DNA of 64,000 nucleotides from Vampirovibrio chlorellavorus (GCF_003149375.1 NZ_QFWH01000002.1:372001-436000), one strand, 5' to 3'; numbered from the stretch's first letter, positions 8,127 to 16,641 are shown. Notes: generated by a model not told the origin, from the sequence alone. Translations and numbers: made by a program.

Positions 8127-8561
8127 ATGACCCGAATGAGTGAGCTGGGAAAGACTCGACAGTATTTAACCTTGTTTTTAGTGGCCTCTGGCCTGGTTCT
8201 GGCGCTGGGCGCTCCCGCGCAGGCCGATACCCATGCGGTCAACTGGTACCATTGGTATCGGGATTTGCGGGACTATTTCAGCTCCGTGGGCGGGGTGCTG
8301 TGTTCCCCTGGCACCGAGTTACAGTTTTCCATCGATGGCAAAATCACCGCCGCCAGCCGGGACGCCATTTGTCTGGCCTCGCTGGATGGGCTGCATTACC
8401 CCTTGCCGGTGAACACGCCGCTTAAAAAGTTGTCTCTGGCCATCCGTAAAAACAGTGCTTGGCCCTTGTCCAAGCGTTCCATCAATCAATTGGTGCAGCA
8501 ACAGACGGAGCAGGTGCAAGCGGGGGCCTGGCAAAATCATCAAATGGCCAAAGCTCGTTAG
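8127..8561 (+). CDS. secreted protein with VNWYxWY domain (paralogue 2)
   Basis: This 144-residue protein has a signal peptide ending APAQA-DT, followed directly by the domain shared with the preceding gene: VNWYHWY, GGVLCS, GTEL, a second Cys in DAICLAS, PLPVNTPL and a closing LAIRK. Spacing of the Trp, Tyr, Cys and Pro residues matches paralogue 1, so the pair arose by duplication. No strong ribosome site precedes 8127 or the alternative ATG at 8136. A possible -10 (TACAAT, 8104-8109) lies so close that the transcript may have a very short leader. Confidence 0.75.
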   Translation: MTRMSELGKTRQYLTLFLVASGLVLALGAPAQADTHAVNWYHWYRDLRDYFSSVGGVLCSPGTELQFSIDGKITAASRDAICLASLDGLHYPLPVNTPLKKLSLAIRKNSAWPLSKRSINQLVQQQTEQVQAGAWQNHQMAKAR

Positions 8562-8604
8562 CACAGGTCTGTCTTTGTTCACCAGCCTGACGCCTTTCAA
8601 GTGG

Positions 8605-8624
8605 ATTCCCACTTGCGTATGAAT
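8605..8624. repeat. degenerate copy of the ATTCCCGC palindromic repeat
   Basis: The sequence ATTCCCACTTGCGTATGAAT, flanked by GTGG and GACAGG, matches the family seen near 21.5 and 41.6 kb at the ends and flanks but has lost part of its symmetry. It lies between two convergent genes. Confidence 0.5.
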
Positions 8625-8684
8625 GACAGGTTCTGGCAAGCATAAGCCGCCTGAGCTAAGAAAACATTCGCACTTAAAGCATTC

Positions 8685-10274
8685 CTAAATTTTGTTGGGC
8701 TTGCCGATCACCTGAATGCGGCCTTCCACCTTGGGGGCAATGGTTTTGGCCTGCTGAATGGCCGTCTGCGCAATTTCGGAATCGGTGGGCGCTTCCTGTG
8801 GGTCGTTCAGGATTTTAACGCCCTTGAGCATGCTGTAATCGTCCCCGCCCTTGAGTACCAGATAACCGGGCACGGCCAGCGTGTAAAGTTTCCCGTCCTG
8901 CAAGGGCTGTCCGTTGATTTTGACGGATACCACCCGGCTTTGGGACGGCTTTTGGGGATCGTAGCTGAACTGCATGCCGGAGACTTGCGGAAACCGACCG
9001 GCTTCCTCTCCCAGACGGCTAACCCCGTTTTCCAAGGCCTGTTTCAGCACTTTCCCGGACACTTCCACTTTCAGCACGGGGCCAGCGAATTGCAGAATGT
9101 TGGCCACGTCCTTGCGGGTGATGGGCCCGGCGGGATACATCTTGTTGGAGCGGATGGAGCCGCCGTTCAGCAGGGCCACATCGGTTTTAAAATGGGCTCG
9201 GTAGGCATCGGCCAGCAGGTTGCCCAGATTGGTTTCCTGACTGCGGTTGTCCGCTTGCAGGGCATTGAGGGGCACGGTGCTTTGGCCGATGGTTTCCCCC
9301 AGGCCCGTTTCAATTTGGGTTAAGTAAGCGTTCACGCTGGCTGCCACAGCCGGATCGTTGGGAATGCTGGCGTCCACCGGAATCATGCTGACATCCATGC
9401 TGGCAAGGCGGTGGGTTTCGGCGTCGATCCACAGGTCGTAACGGCCCAATGTGCGGGCATCGGAACCCACTTTGTAAATGGGAATCCCCGCGGCTACCGA
9501 TTGCAGAAACGAATGCTCGTGCCCGCCCATAATCAGGGCCAGCGAGTGGTTCATGTTCTGGGCCACCCGCTTGTCCTCATCCAGGGTCAGGTGGGTGATG
9601 GCCACTATGATTTCAGCGCCCTGCTTGCGTAAGGCGCTCACCGTGGCGCAGGCTGTGTAGGTGGGATCTTTGAAAATCACGTTGGGGCCTGCGCTGGAAG
9701 CATTCTGGGTATCGGGGGTCAGCAGGCCAAAAAAGCCCACTTTCACCCCGTTGATCTCTTTAATGACGGAAGGCAGCACCGTGCCAAAGGGTTTGCCGGT
9801 GGTTTTGTCGATGACATTGGCCCCCAGCCAGGGGAAATTGGATTCTTGCAGGCGCTTGAGCAGAATGTCGTTGCCATAGTCGAACTCGTGGTTACCCAGA
9901 GCGGCTAGATCCAGCCCCACCTGATTCCACAGATCCACCATTTGCTTGCCGTAAAACAGCTTGCCACCGGGGGCAGGGGACAGGGTATCGCCCGCCAGGA
10001 TGAGTAAAGTGTTGGGGTTTTCAGCGGCAATGCGCTTGCGCAGGGTGGCGATGCGGGCAAAACCACCGGCTTCAGATGGGGTGGCCGGGGCCAATTGGTA
10101 AACGTCGTTCAGTTGAAGCAGGGTAATGTGAATAAAGGGTCTACCCTGAATGGTGGTGGGTTGTTCCGCCCAGCCCGGTAACGCCGAAGCGGCCCAGCCA
10201 AGGGTTAGCAACCCTGCCAGAACGCTGGATAAAAACTGCTGACGCACCCGACTGGAAAAAGAAAAATTCAACAC
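8685..10274 (-). CDS. ushA: secreted 5'-nucleotidase/2',3'-cyclic phosphodiesterase (UshA family)
   Basis: This 529-residue protein has a signal peptide (residues ~10-36, ending ALPGWA), an N-terminal calcineurin-like metallophosphoesterase domain with the dimetal motifs QLNDVY, GDTLSP, GNHEFDYG and GGHEH, and a C-terminal 5'-nucleotidase domain containing NGGSIR and GGDDYSM. Family members hydrolyse periplasmic nucleotides to nucleoside and phosphate. The start is GTG at 10274, chosen for a GAGG 7 nt upstream. A 22-bp palindrome overlaps its likely -10, and a Fur-family regulator gene lies directly upstream in the same direction, so metal control is plausible. Length is typical of the family. 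Confidence 0.9.
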   Translation of the reverse strand: MLNFSFSSRVRQQFLSSVLAGLLTLGWAASALPGWAEQPTTIQGRPFIHITLLQLNDVYQLAPATPSEAGGFARIATLRKRIAAENPNTLLILAGDTLSPAPGGKLFYGKQMVDLWNQVGLDLAALGNHEFDYGNDILLKRLQESNFPWLGANVIDKTTGKPFGTVLPSVIKEINGVKVGFFGLLTPDTQNASSAGPNVIFKDPTYTACATVSALRKQGAEIIVAITHLTLDEDKRVAQNMNHSLALIMGGHEHSFLQSVAAGIPIYKVGSDARTLGRYDLWIDAETHRLASMDVSMIPVDASIPNDPAVAASVNAYLTQIETGLGETIGQSTVPLNALQADNRSQETNLGNLLADAYRAHFKTDVALLNGGSIRSNKMYPAGPITRKDVANILQFAGPVLKVEVSGKVLKQALENGVSRLGEEAGRFPQVSGMQFSYDPQKPSQSRVVSVKINGQPLQDGKLYTLAVPGYLVLKGGDDYSMLKGVKILNDPQEAPTDSEIAQTAIQQAKTIAPKVEGRIQVIGKPNKI

Positions 10275-10298
10275 ACAAAGGCCTCACCACAAACGCTT

Positions 10299-10320
10299 AC
10301 GCTTATTTTAGTATAAGCGT
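10299..10320. promoter_or_regulatory. palindromic operator candidate between fur-like gene and ushA
   Basis: ACGCTTAT (10299-10306) and ATAAGCGT (10313-10320) form a perfect inverted repeat around six bases. On the minus strand the palindrome contains TATACT (10315-10310), a good -10 for the 5'-nucleotidase gene, so a bound repressor would block it. It does not match the classic Fur box closely. Confidence 0.5.
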
Positions 10321-10356
10321 GTCCGTGAGAGGCATATTCTTGGCGATGGACTGACT

Positions 10357-10830
10357 TCAGTTTTTGCCTTGCCGCTCTGCGCTTTGGCAGCGCTGGCACA
10401 GCCCGGTAAATTCCAGATGGTGGGCTTTAATCTGGAAGCTGAGCTGCGATTGCAGGGTTTGAACCAGCGCATCCACCCCGGCGCAGTGGACTTCCTCAAT
10501 GCCCTGGCATTGCTGGCAAATCAGCAAGTGGTGGCAATGCTCTTTTTGCTGGAGCTGGCAGTGAGACTCATCGTCCAGCAGGCATTTTTTGACCTTGCCG
10601 CTACTCAGCACCCGATGAATCAAGCCTTGCTGATCCAGGCATTCCAGAATGCGGTACACGCTGACCGTATCCACCTTTTCGCCCGCGGCATCCAGGGCGT
10701 CTTTAATTTCGTAGGCAGACAAGGCCGTAGGCGCTCCATCCAGCAGTTCCAGCACCAACTTGCGGGGCCGGGTAATGCGGAATCCCTGTTCTTTCAGGAT
10801 GGCAATGGCGTGTTCGGTATAGTGGCTCAT
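10357..10830 (-). CDS. Fur-family metal-responsive repressor
   Basis: This 157-residue protein has the Fur/Zur/PerR layout: an N-terminal winged helix (FRITRPRKLVLELL, then YEIKDAL and TVSVYRILECLDQQGLIHRV) and a C-terminal dimerisation domain. That domain carries HCHHLLICQQCQGIEEV and a final CQRC, giving two CxxC pairs for structural zinc. Metal selectivity (Fe, Zn, Mn) cannot be read safely; the His/Cys-rich centre fits Zur or Fur. It precedes the 5'-nucleotidase gene by about 80 bp in the same direction. Confidence 0.88.
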   Translation of the reverse strand: MSHYTEHAIAILKEQGFRITRPRKLVLELLDGAPTALSAYEIKDALDAAGEKVDTVSVYRILECLDQQGLIHRVLSSGKVKKCLLDDESHCQLQQKEHCHHLLICQQCQGIEEVHCAGVDALVQTLQSQLSFQIKAHHLEFTGLCQRCQSAERQGKN

Positions 10831-10943
10831 ATCGGCGAAGGCTCTTGGATTCTTCTATCATACCCCAAGGTGACCATCGGTTCAGCCGGTTTGATTATGG
10901 GTTTGGGGTTTGTGAGGACGTTGAGCTTGATCGCCTTGTTGGG

Positions 10944-10980
10944 GGTGAGGTTCCCGAAAAGAAGCCTCACCCTGTTTTTT
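10944..10980 (+). terminator. terminator-like hairpin, plus strand
   Basis: GGTGAGG (10944-10950) and CCTCACC (10965-10971) form a 7-bp stem followed by TGTTTTTT on the plus strand. No plus-strand gene ends here; it lies just beyond the stop of the minus-strand RRM gene. It may stop antisense transcription or mark an unrecognised small RNA. Confidence 0.5.
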
Positions 10981-10985
10981 CTCTG

Positions 10986-11639
10986 TTACCAGCGCGACGA
11001 GTAATCGGAGTCCGGGCGCTGGCCGCCATAGCCGCTGCGACTGTATCCGCCCCCGCCGCTGTTACGGTTACCAAAGCCGGTGGATTTTCCCTTGCTGCGG
11101 TTGGCGTCCTGATAGTCAATGACAATGGACTTGCCACCCAGATTGGTGTGGTTCAATGATTGAATGGCTTGCTCCGCTGCATCCACGGAGGCCATCTCCA
11201 CAAAGCCAAACCCCTTGGGTTCGCCGGTGTCCCGATCGGTGGGGATTTTAACGGAAACCACTTGCCCCACTTGCTGGAAGAGGCTTTCCAAGTCGTGTTC
11301 GGTGGCACTGTAAGAAAGGCTGCGCACGAACAGTTTATTGCTCTTGCTGTTGCCACTGCTGATGGCGCCCGATCCGCCGTGACCCCCGCCCCGGTTCTCA
11401 TCCTGAAAATCCACCACCAGATCCCGGCCTTGCAGGAAGTAGCCGTTGAGTTGCTGAATGGCCTGCTGCCCGTCGGACAGGCTGGCCATTTCCACAAAGG
11501 CAAAGCCACGGGGCTTGCCATCTTCCCGGCGCAGGGGGATTTTAGCGGACAGTACTTGACCGGATTGTCCAAACAGGTCGTATAAATCCTGTTCGGTGAC
11601 AGACCAGCTGAGGTTGCGAATAAATAATTTGGCGTTCAT
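10986..11639 (-). CDS. tandem-RRM glycine-rich RNA-binding protein
   Basis: This 217-residue protein has two RNA-recognition motifs. RRM1 (residues ~4-79) has RNP2 LFIRNL and RNP1 RGFAFVEM. RRM2 (~102-177) has LFVRSL and KGFGFVEM. A Gly/Ser linker separates them and a Gly/Arg/Tyr-rich tail follows. Cyanobacterial Rbp proteins have one such domain with a Gly-rich tail and are often cold-induced; two in tandem is less usual in bacteria. The start at 11639 (MNAKLF) is preferred because AGGA lies ~10 nt upstream and the fold begins immediately. A second small gene lies just upstream in the same direction. Confidence 0.9.
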   Translation of the reverse strand: MNAKLFIRNLSWSVTEQDLYDLFGQSGQVLSAKIPLRREDGKPRGFAFVEMASLSDGQQAIQQLNGYFLQGRDLVVDFQDENRGGGHGGSGAISSGNSKSNKLFVRSLSYSATEHDLESLFQQVGQVVSVKIPTDRDTGEPKGFGFVEMASVDAAEQAIQSLNHTNLGGKSIVIDYQDANRSKGKSTGFGNRNSGGGGYSRSGYGGQRPDSDYSSRW

Positions 11640-11702
11640 TGGTGAGTGTCCTTTGTTGTCGGTGTTTGGAAATGGGTTTGTGTTCGGCATTCGGTGTGGG
11701 CT

Positions 11703-12017
11703 TTAGTCCGATGCTTCCCGGCTGGTGTTCTCGGCCCCGGGGTGGGTGCTGAGATGGGCGGCGGCTTGGCTACTTTCTGCGCATAAAGTTTTAAAGGGAT
11801 CGTCCGGGCGTTCCACCAGCAGGCCGCAAAAGGCCACGTCTTTCTTCAGGAACGACCACAACACGCCGCCGTCCGTGCCACTGTGGAAGAGGGTAAAGTC
11901 ATCCGCATTGAGGGTGGTTATTTTGCCTTTGTAGGGATCGCAGCAAAGTTCCCTGAGCTGGATCATGACTTCGGCGCCGCTGTCATGGGCGGTTTTTAAA
12001 AGGGGATCAAAGTGCAT
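11703..12017 (-). CDS. small protein upstream of the RRM gene, unknown function
   Basis: This 104-residue protein has a GGGAG ribosome site about 10 nt before the ATG. The sequence GKITTLNADDFTLFHSGTDGG followed by hydrophobic LWSF and VAFCGLL segments looks like a small beta-barrel. It faintly recalls Sm/Hfq-type folds, which have a Gly in a first strand followed by Asn/Asp and alternating hydrophobics, but I cannot prove this. Its ~63-bp distance from the tandem-RRM gene in the same direction suggests co-transcription and a possible RNA-related role. The C-terminus is polar and probably disordered. Confidence 0.65.
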   Translation of the reverse strand: MHFDPLLKTAHDSGAEVMIQLRELCCDPYKGKITTLNADDFTLFHSGTDGGVLWSFLKKDVAFCGLLVERPDDPFKTLCAESSQAAAHLSTHPGAENTSREASD

Positions 12018-12321
12018 TGAGAAAAACTCCCTGGGTTGATTTTGAAGGCATCGTAAAGCACTGCCTTGTCGGGCACTGCTTTCTGGGCATCATTGGGTGG
12101 AACTGATTTTAATATTAGCATTAATGCAGTATTATTGCAATTAAAATGCAATAAGGTTACATTAGATGAGAAAGATACCTATAAAAAGATTGCCATTTGA
12201 AAATGGCGACTATGGCCTGGGCCAGTGTTTTCGCAGAAAGATTTTGGCTTGGTGGGGATTCTTCCGTAGGTTGTAGGGTGTCTGAGTGATTCCTGATGTG
12301 GCTGGTCAGTCAGCCCCCTGC
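12018..12321. other. AT-rich intergenic region with repeats and a hairpin
   Basis: The left part (12100-12180) is AT-rich, with the palindrome GCATTAATGC and TTGCA/TGCAA arms before the small RRM-partner gene; this looks like a regulated promoter or leader. GCCATTT-GA-AAATGGC at 12192-12207 forms a perfect hairpin followed on the minus strand by TCTTTTT, a second terminator-like structure. No coding frame is convincing. Confidence 0.5.
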
Positions 12322-12351
12322 AAAAAAGCAGCCAGAAAGTGGCTGCTTTTT
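12322..12351 (-). terminator. rho-independent terminator after the GH8 gene
   Basis: GCAGCCA (12328-12334) and TGGCTGC (12340-12346) form a stem with a 5-nt loop. A-run on the left and T-run on the right make it functional in both directions; its position ends the minus-strand GH8 glycanase transcript. Confidence 0.85.
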
Positions 12352-12384
12352 CTTTTTCTTTTCTTGGGTTGGTTTGATAGTGAT

Positions 12385-13605
12385 TTACGGTTGCTGTGAC
12401 AGGCTTAAAGCGTACAAATGCAACCAAATCACGCTGTGCAGAAAATCGTTGTAATCGTTAAACCAGTAGCCGTCCGAATGATAATGTTTCCCCAGACTTT
12501 GCTGATACAGCAGGGCATCCCCCTCGGGCTGCCGCACGTGGTTCAGCACCAGCAAGGGGCCCATGCCAAAGCCGGAAGTTTCTTTGCCGCGTGGCGCTCC
12601 AGTGGCGGTAAAGCCTTCGGGCATGACTTGATGCTGCTGCCAATAGTTCAAGAGGAAGGGGTGATTTTTTAGATACGCCAGGGCCCGCTCCCGCCAGGGG
12701 GAAGGGCTGAGGTGGGCGTCCATGGTCATGCGCCAGTACACCCGAAAGGCATCGTAGCTGAAGTCTCTGGCCCCCTCGCCCTGCTTGTCGGAAAAAATAA
12801 TGCGGGGCTGACCGGGCACGTTTTGCCAGCGCACCGCGCACCAGTTGGGGGGCAGCTTGGGGGCGGTCAGGTTGGTGCAGGCCTCCAGGTTGTCGTAGAC
12901 CTCATTGGCCAGTTGTGTCCATCCGGCGGCGTGTTCCACATCGGCTTTGGCGAACTCCCGGTAGACATAGGGGGCCATGTAGGAGGGGTTAATGGTCAGG
13001 TATTCCTCCTTAAAGCCGGGCCAGGGGCCGGGGGTGAGATAGTAGCGCCCATCCAGTTTTTCCACGTTAATGCGCCACATGTCTTTCACGATGTTCAGAC
13101 CGTCCCGGCTGTAGTCCGGGCGATTCCATTGCTGACCGGCTTTCAGCAGGGCGTAGGCGATATCCTGATCGGCGTCCGTGGCGTTTTCGGTTTGCATAAT
13201 GCCCTTGGTGGTGCCAAATTCTCCGTCGCCCCAGCGCCAGGCCAGCAGATGATCGTGAGGGCGCTTCATATTCCGCTTGGTCCATTGCCAGACCTTGTCG
13301 AAGGTGGCGGGTTCATTCATCCACAAGGCCTTTAGCATGGCGTAGGATTGCCCTTCGCTGATGGTGCCGCCGTAGGTGTTGGAAACCACGTGGGCGCCAT
13401 CCACCAGAAAGCGATCCTTATAAAATTGCCAGCTTTCCCGCAATAGTTGCCGCAGTGGCCACTGGGTATGCACGGCTGGTGGCCGAGGAGTGGTTGGGGC
13501 GGGGCTTTGGCTTTGGGCCGGGTAAAACACGGTTAAAGTCAATGCCGCAGTGGCCAATAGCACTATTTGCAGCAGGGGGGTGGGTAGTTTAAAAGGGGTT
13601 CTCAT
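12385..13605 (-). CDS. glycoside hydrolase family 8 endoglucanase (BcsZ/CelA-like)
   Basis: This 406-residue exported protein has a signal peptide or anchor at residues ~9-30 and a Pro/Ser linker, then a GH8 catalytic domain. It shows the proton-donor region TISEGQSYAM (Glu ~84), the WRWGD sequence and TDADQDIAYAL with the conserved acidic residues. GH8 enzymes of this type cut beta-1,4-glucans and often sit with cellulose or exopolysaccharide machinery, where they trim or release polymer. Divergently downstream is a sugar transferase of the polysaccharide-initiation type, which fits a role in extracellular glycan. Start at 13605 (MRTPFKL) gives a normal signal peptide; its ribosome site is weak. 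Confidence 0.87.
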   Translation of the reverse strand: MRTPFKLPTPLLQIVLLATAALTLTVFYPAQSQSPAPTTPRPPAVHTQWPLRQLLRESWQFYKDRFLVDGAHVVSNTYGGTISEGQSYAMLKALWMNEPATFDKVWQWTKRNMKRPHDHLLAWRWGDGEFGTTKGIMQTENATDADQDIAYALLKAGQQWNRPDYSRDGLNIVKDMWRINVEKLDGRYYLTPGPWPGFKEEYLTINPSYMAPYVYREFAKADVEHAAGWTQLANEVYDNLEACTNLTAPKLPPNWCAVRWQNVPGQPRIIFSDKQGEGARDFSYDAFRVYWRMTMDAHLSPSPWRERALAYLKNHPFLLNYWQQHQVMPEGFTATGAPRGKETSGFGMGPLLVLNHVRQPEGDALLYQQSLGKHYHSDGYWFNDYNDFLHSVIWLHLYALSLSQQP

Positions 13606-13867
13606 GGCTATCCATCCGTTGTGTTGAGCCCCGCGGGGTGAATTAACATTGTGAAGCAAGGCTGTTTTTTAACTGGACTTTAAATTGTTTTTCATATATT
13701 TAACAAGATAATAAAAGCAGGGCCGAAGGTAAAGCCTTCCAAAGTCAGCGAATTTTCCCGTCCTGATCGCCCGGTGCCCGTCTGCTTTTTCCCCTCGTTT
13801 TCCCGAAGTTCCCTCCCTCATTTTTCAGGTCACCACTTACTTCAATCAACCGTGGGAGTCCAGCCCA

Positions 13868-14635
13868 TTGAGTACTTCTTCTTTCGCAGCCATTCCACCT
13901 GTCACCGGGCCCGCCTCTGCTCCCGTTAAGGGCCACTCCTCAAGCACCCCCCAGCCCCGCCTGCATGCTTTTTCCGATTCGGTCTGGCGCCTGCAACTGA
14001 TGTTTCTGAATCGTTCGGTTCACTGGGGCTACCAGGCCCAGCAGTTTTTGAAACGTGCCTTTGATGTGCTGGCCGCCAGTCTGGGTCTGCTGGCCATTGC
14101 GCCTTTACTGTTGCTGATTGCGGCACTGGTCAAGTTCACTTCCCCCGGGCCCATTTTGTACAAAAGCCAGCGCATTGGCAAAAATTTTCAGCCCTTTGGC
14201 ATGTATAAATTCCGCACCATGAGCGTGGATGCCGACGCCCAGCGGGAAGCCCTGCGTCAACAGACCGAGCAGACCAACGGCCTGTTCAAGCTGGCCAATG
14301 ATCCCCGGGTGACCGAAGTGGGCAAGGTCTTGCGGGCACTCAGTCTGGATGAACTGCCCCAATTGTTGAACGTTATTCGGGGGGAAATGAGTCTGGTGGG
14401 CCCCCGTCCGCTGCCACAGGATGAGAGCGAACTCTTCCAGGAACCCTATACCCTGAGGTTTCAGGTGTTTCCCGGCATGACCGGCGCCTGGCAGGTGGGG
14501 GGACGCTCCAACCTGAGCTTTGAGCAACTGTGCCAACTGGAAATGAACTACGTCATCAACTGGACCTTGCTTGCGGATATCAAGATCCTGTTGAAAACCC
14601 TGCCCGCCGTTCTGGCCAGCCGAGGCGCCTACTGA
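13868..14635 (+). CDS. polyprenyl-phosphate sugar-1-phosphate transferase (WbaP/ExoY family)
   Basis: This 255-residue protein of the bacterial sugar transferase family transfers a hexose-1-phosphate to undecaprenyl phosphate to start exopolysaccharide repeats. It shows [10 protein letters not shown], a long reentrant or membrane helix (~residues 65-90), [15 protein letters not shown], the KFRTM motif, [10 protein letters not shown] and SLVGPRP. The start is a TTG at 13868 with GGGAG about 9 nt upstream; the first ATG (13998) has no site. The N-terminal ~45 residues are Ser/Pro-rich. Its end overlaps the convergent gene at 14629 by 7 bp. Confidence 0.9.
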   Translation: MSTSSFAAIPPVTGPASAPVKGHSSSTPQPRLHAFSDSVWRLQLMFLNRSVHWGYQAQQFLKRAFDVLAASLGLLAIAPLLLLIAALVKFTSPGPILYKSQRIGKNFQPFGMYKFRTMSVDADAQREALRQQTEQTNGLFKLANDPRVTEVGKVLRALSLDELPQLLNVIRGEMSLVGPRPLPQDESELFQEPYTLRFQVFPGMTGAWQVGGRSNLSFEQLCQLEMNYVINWTLLADIKILLKTLPAVLASRGAY

Positions 14636-15582
14636 AACAACTTTTTAGAGCAGCTTGACAGCTTCTGGATGTGTTTGAGTTCGTCCTGATACTGTTTCAG
14701 GGTTGTAATGGGCTTTTTCAAGTGATCCGTGACGACCACATATCTCCCGGGGTTTACAGTTTGCTTGGCGATCACACTTTTGGCGACGAGTTGATCCGAA
14801 TCGGGGGCCAGCGGAATCAGGACTTTCTTCTTTGTGGCGCTGTTGTCTCTCATCAGAACCACTAGATTGTAAGGAATCGGCTCGTCACTTTCCTGTGTGG
14901 CCAGTTCATTGCGGCCACGATCAAAAACCAGACAGGTTTTTGAGTCTTTAGCGTTGTTTAAAAATTCCTCACTGGCTTTCAAACAGGTAATGGCCTCACC
15001 TCTTAGCAGGGTACGGGCGTATGCGTGCTTGGTAAAGGAGAGCTTTCCCGACTCCTGCAACAGGTCTCTCAGGGCGATGGTGCATTTTAAATTCTCCTGA
15101 GTAGGGGTCAGTAGCGGGCTGTGGCCCGGCTCGACCTTTTGTCTGTCTTCGCTAATGAATTTCAGAGCCTCCTCAAGGGCTTCAGCAATTGGCTGCTTTG
15201 GCTTGCCCTTGGGCTGGATATCACTTTTGCTCGCCATCGCCCTCAGCGTGGTTAAATGCTTGTCCCGTTCCTGAGTTGGGTCTGATGTCTGCTTTTTCAA
15301 GCTGCGGTTCTCACCACGCAGGAGCTTTTTTTTAACATCCTGAGTCGGGTTGGGGATCGATTTCTGCCCGGCTTTAGGAACAGTGGGTAATTGCCCGTTC
15401 GGGCCCAGATACTTCGTTCTGACTTCACTGAGAGAGAGTTGATCTAACTGGTGCGTCAAGTGGAGTGCGGCACTGTTTTCTTTTTTGGATGAGGATGAAA
15501 CCTTTAAAGGTGACTTTTTCACACCGAGCCCCTTGGAGGCTGGGGTGGTCTGCTGACTGGATGAAATACCCGTAATCGTCAT
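14629..15582 (-). CDS. hypothetical Ser/Lys-rich protein
   Basis: This is a 317-residue protein of unknown family. The start at 15582 (MTITGISSSQQ) is chosen because AAGGA lies ~11 nt upstream. The N-terminal ~170 residues are Ser/Thr/Lys/Gln-rich and probably disordered. The C-terminal part (from LKCTIALRDLL) is more ordered, with CLVFDRGRNELA, YNLVVLMRDN and KKVLIPLAPDSDQL strands and a helical end. There is no signal peptide. The end overlaps the convergent sugar-transferase gene by 7 bp. Confidence 0.6.
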   Translation of the reverse strand: MTITGISSSQQTTPASKGLGVKKSPLKVSSSSKKENSAALHLTHQLDQLSLSEVRTKYLGPNGQLPTVPKAGQKSIPNPTQDVKKKLLRGENRSLKKQTSDPTQERDKHLTTLRAMASKSDIQPKGKPKQPIAEALEEALKFISEDRQKVEPGHSPLLTPTQENLKCTIALRDLLQESGKLSFTKHAYARTLLRGEAITCLKASEEFLNNAKDSKTCLVFDRGRNELATQESDEPIPYNLVVLMRDNSATKKKVLIPLAPDSDQLVAKSVIAKQTVNPGRYVVVTDHLKKPITTLKQYQDELKHIQKLSSCSKKLFQ

Positions 15583-15847
15583 GATATTTAACTTCCTTGT
15601 GGGTTCTAAATGAACAGAGCCAGTAATGAATAGAGCCAATGTGGCGGGTTGGCAAAATACTCAGTAAAAAAGAGGTGATGTTGGTGACAGAGGCTATAAA
15701 GCCGATGAAGCGGATTTTGTGCGATTTCGGTGAGAACTCGTTTTGATTTTGGGTCAGTTTAGACTTCGCACAATCTTTGTAAAGCGGGGTGTCGTTTGAG
15801 AAGCCGTGGAATTGCCTCTGGCCAAGGTGTTCGGCCCGAGCGCTTCA

Positions 15848-16429
15848 CTAGAAAAATCGGTACGCCAGGGCGAAGGCGATGCCCATGATACCAGACATGC
15901 AGATACTTCCCCAAAATCGGTATTGTAACGGAAAACGGGCCTGAATAATGTAGTTACCCACAATGGAAATGGGCAAATTGGTCAGAAACGACTTGCAGGC
16001 CACCAGCCACAGTTCCGGCAAGGCGCTGGTTAGGGCAATCTGGTGCCATGGGGTGGTGGAGAGTTTGAGTATGAGCATGTGCCGGGCAATCCAGGGCGGA
16101 CTGAAAAAGCTCATGGACCCCAGCATGCGGCCAATCCAGTTCAGCCGATATTGTACTTGATGAGGCTGAGCGGGCTGGGTCAACCATCGCCACGGCCACT
16201 GTTGGGCCATGGCGGGAGACAGGCGCCACTGATCCAGCCAGCGGAACCAGCGCGGGGTTTCCGCCTGATAGACCAGTCCGCCGACTAGAGCCAAGGCCAG
16301 CAACCGGGGAATGCTGACTTCCCCCAGAATCAACTGGGCAATGCCATCACCGGCGGGGTATAACACCCAGGGAATCCAGCGGGGTTGAGCTACAGACACA
16401 GGAGCGGAGGACATGGGAGCGGGAGACAT
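15848..16429 (-). CDS. multi-span membrane protein of unknown function
   Basis: This 193-residue protein is counted from the ATG at 16429, which has AAGG ~9 nt upstream; longer frames lack a site. Hydrophobic stretches around IPRLLALALVGGLVY, SALPELWLVACKSFL, ISIVGNYIIQ and SICMSGIMGIAFALAY suggest about four helices. Trp/Arg-rich loops lie between. A faint likeness to Mpv17-type membrane proteins (GD-IAQ near the N-terminus) is not enough for an assignment. Two direct copies of AACGATATGGG lie just upstream around 16470-16490. Confidence 0.6.
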   Translation of the reverse strand: MSPAPMSSAPVSVAQPRWIPWVLYPAGDGIAQLILGEVSIPRLLALALVGGLVYQAETPRWFRWLDQWRLSPAMAQQWPWRWLTQPAQPHQVQYRLNWIGRMLGSMSFFSPPWIARHMLILKLSTTPWHQIALTSALPELWLVACKSFLTNLPISIVGNYIIQARFPLQYRFWGSICMSGIMGIAFALAYRFF

Positions 16430-16641
16430 AAAAAAAGCCTTGTGTAAGGGGACAGGCGGCATCAATGAACGATATGGGAACGATATGGGCACTATAGGGT
16501 AACGATTGATGGAGCGGTTGGGGGAGCCGTTGGGGAGGTACTTCGACCGGGCGGCGGCTTTACCGAAGCGGCCCGTTTTGCTACAGTATTCGTATTCTGG
16601 TCTGTTTATTTTATCCCATCTCAAGCAAAGTCTGAACCCGC

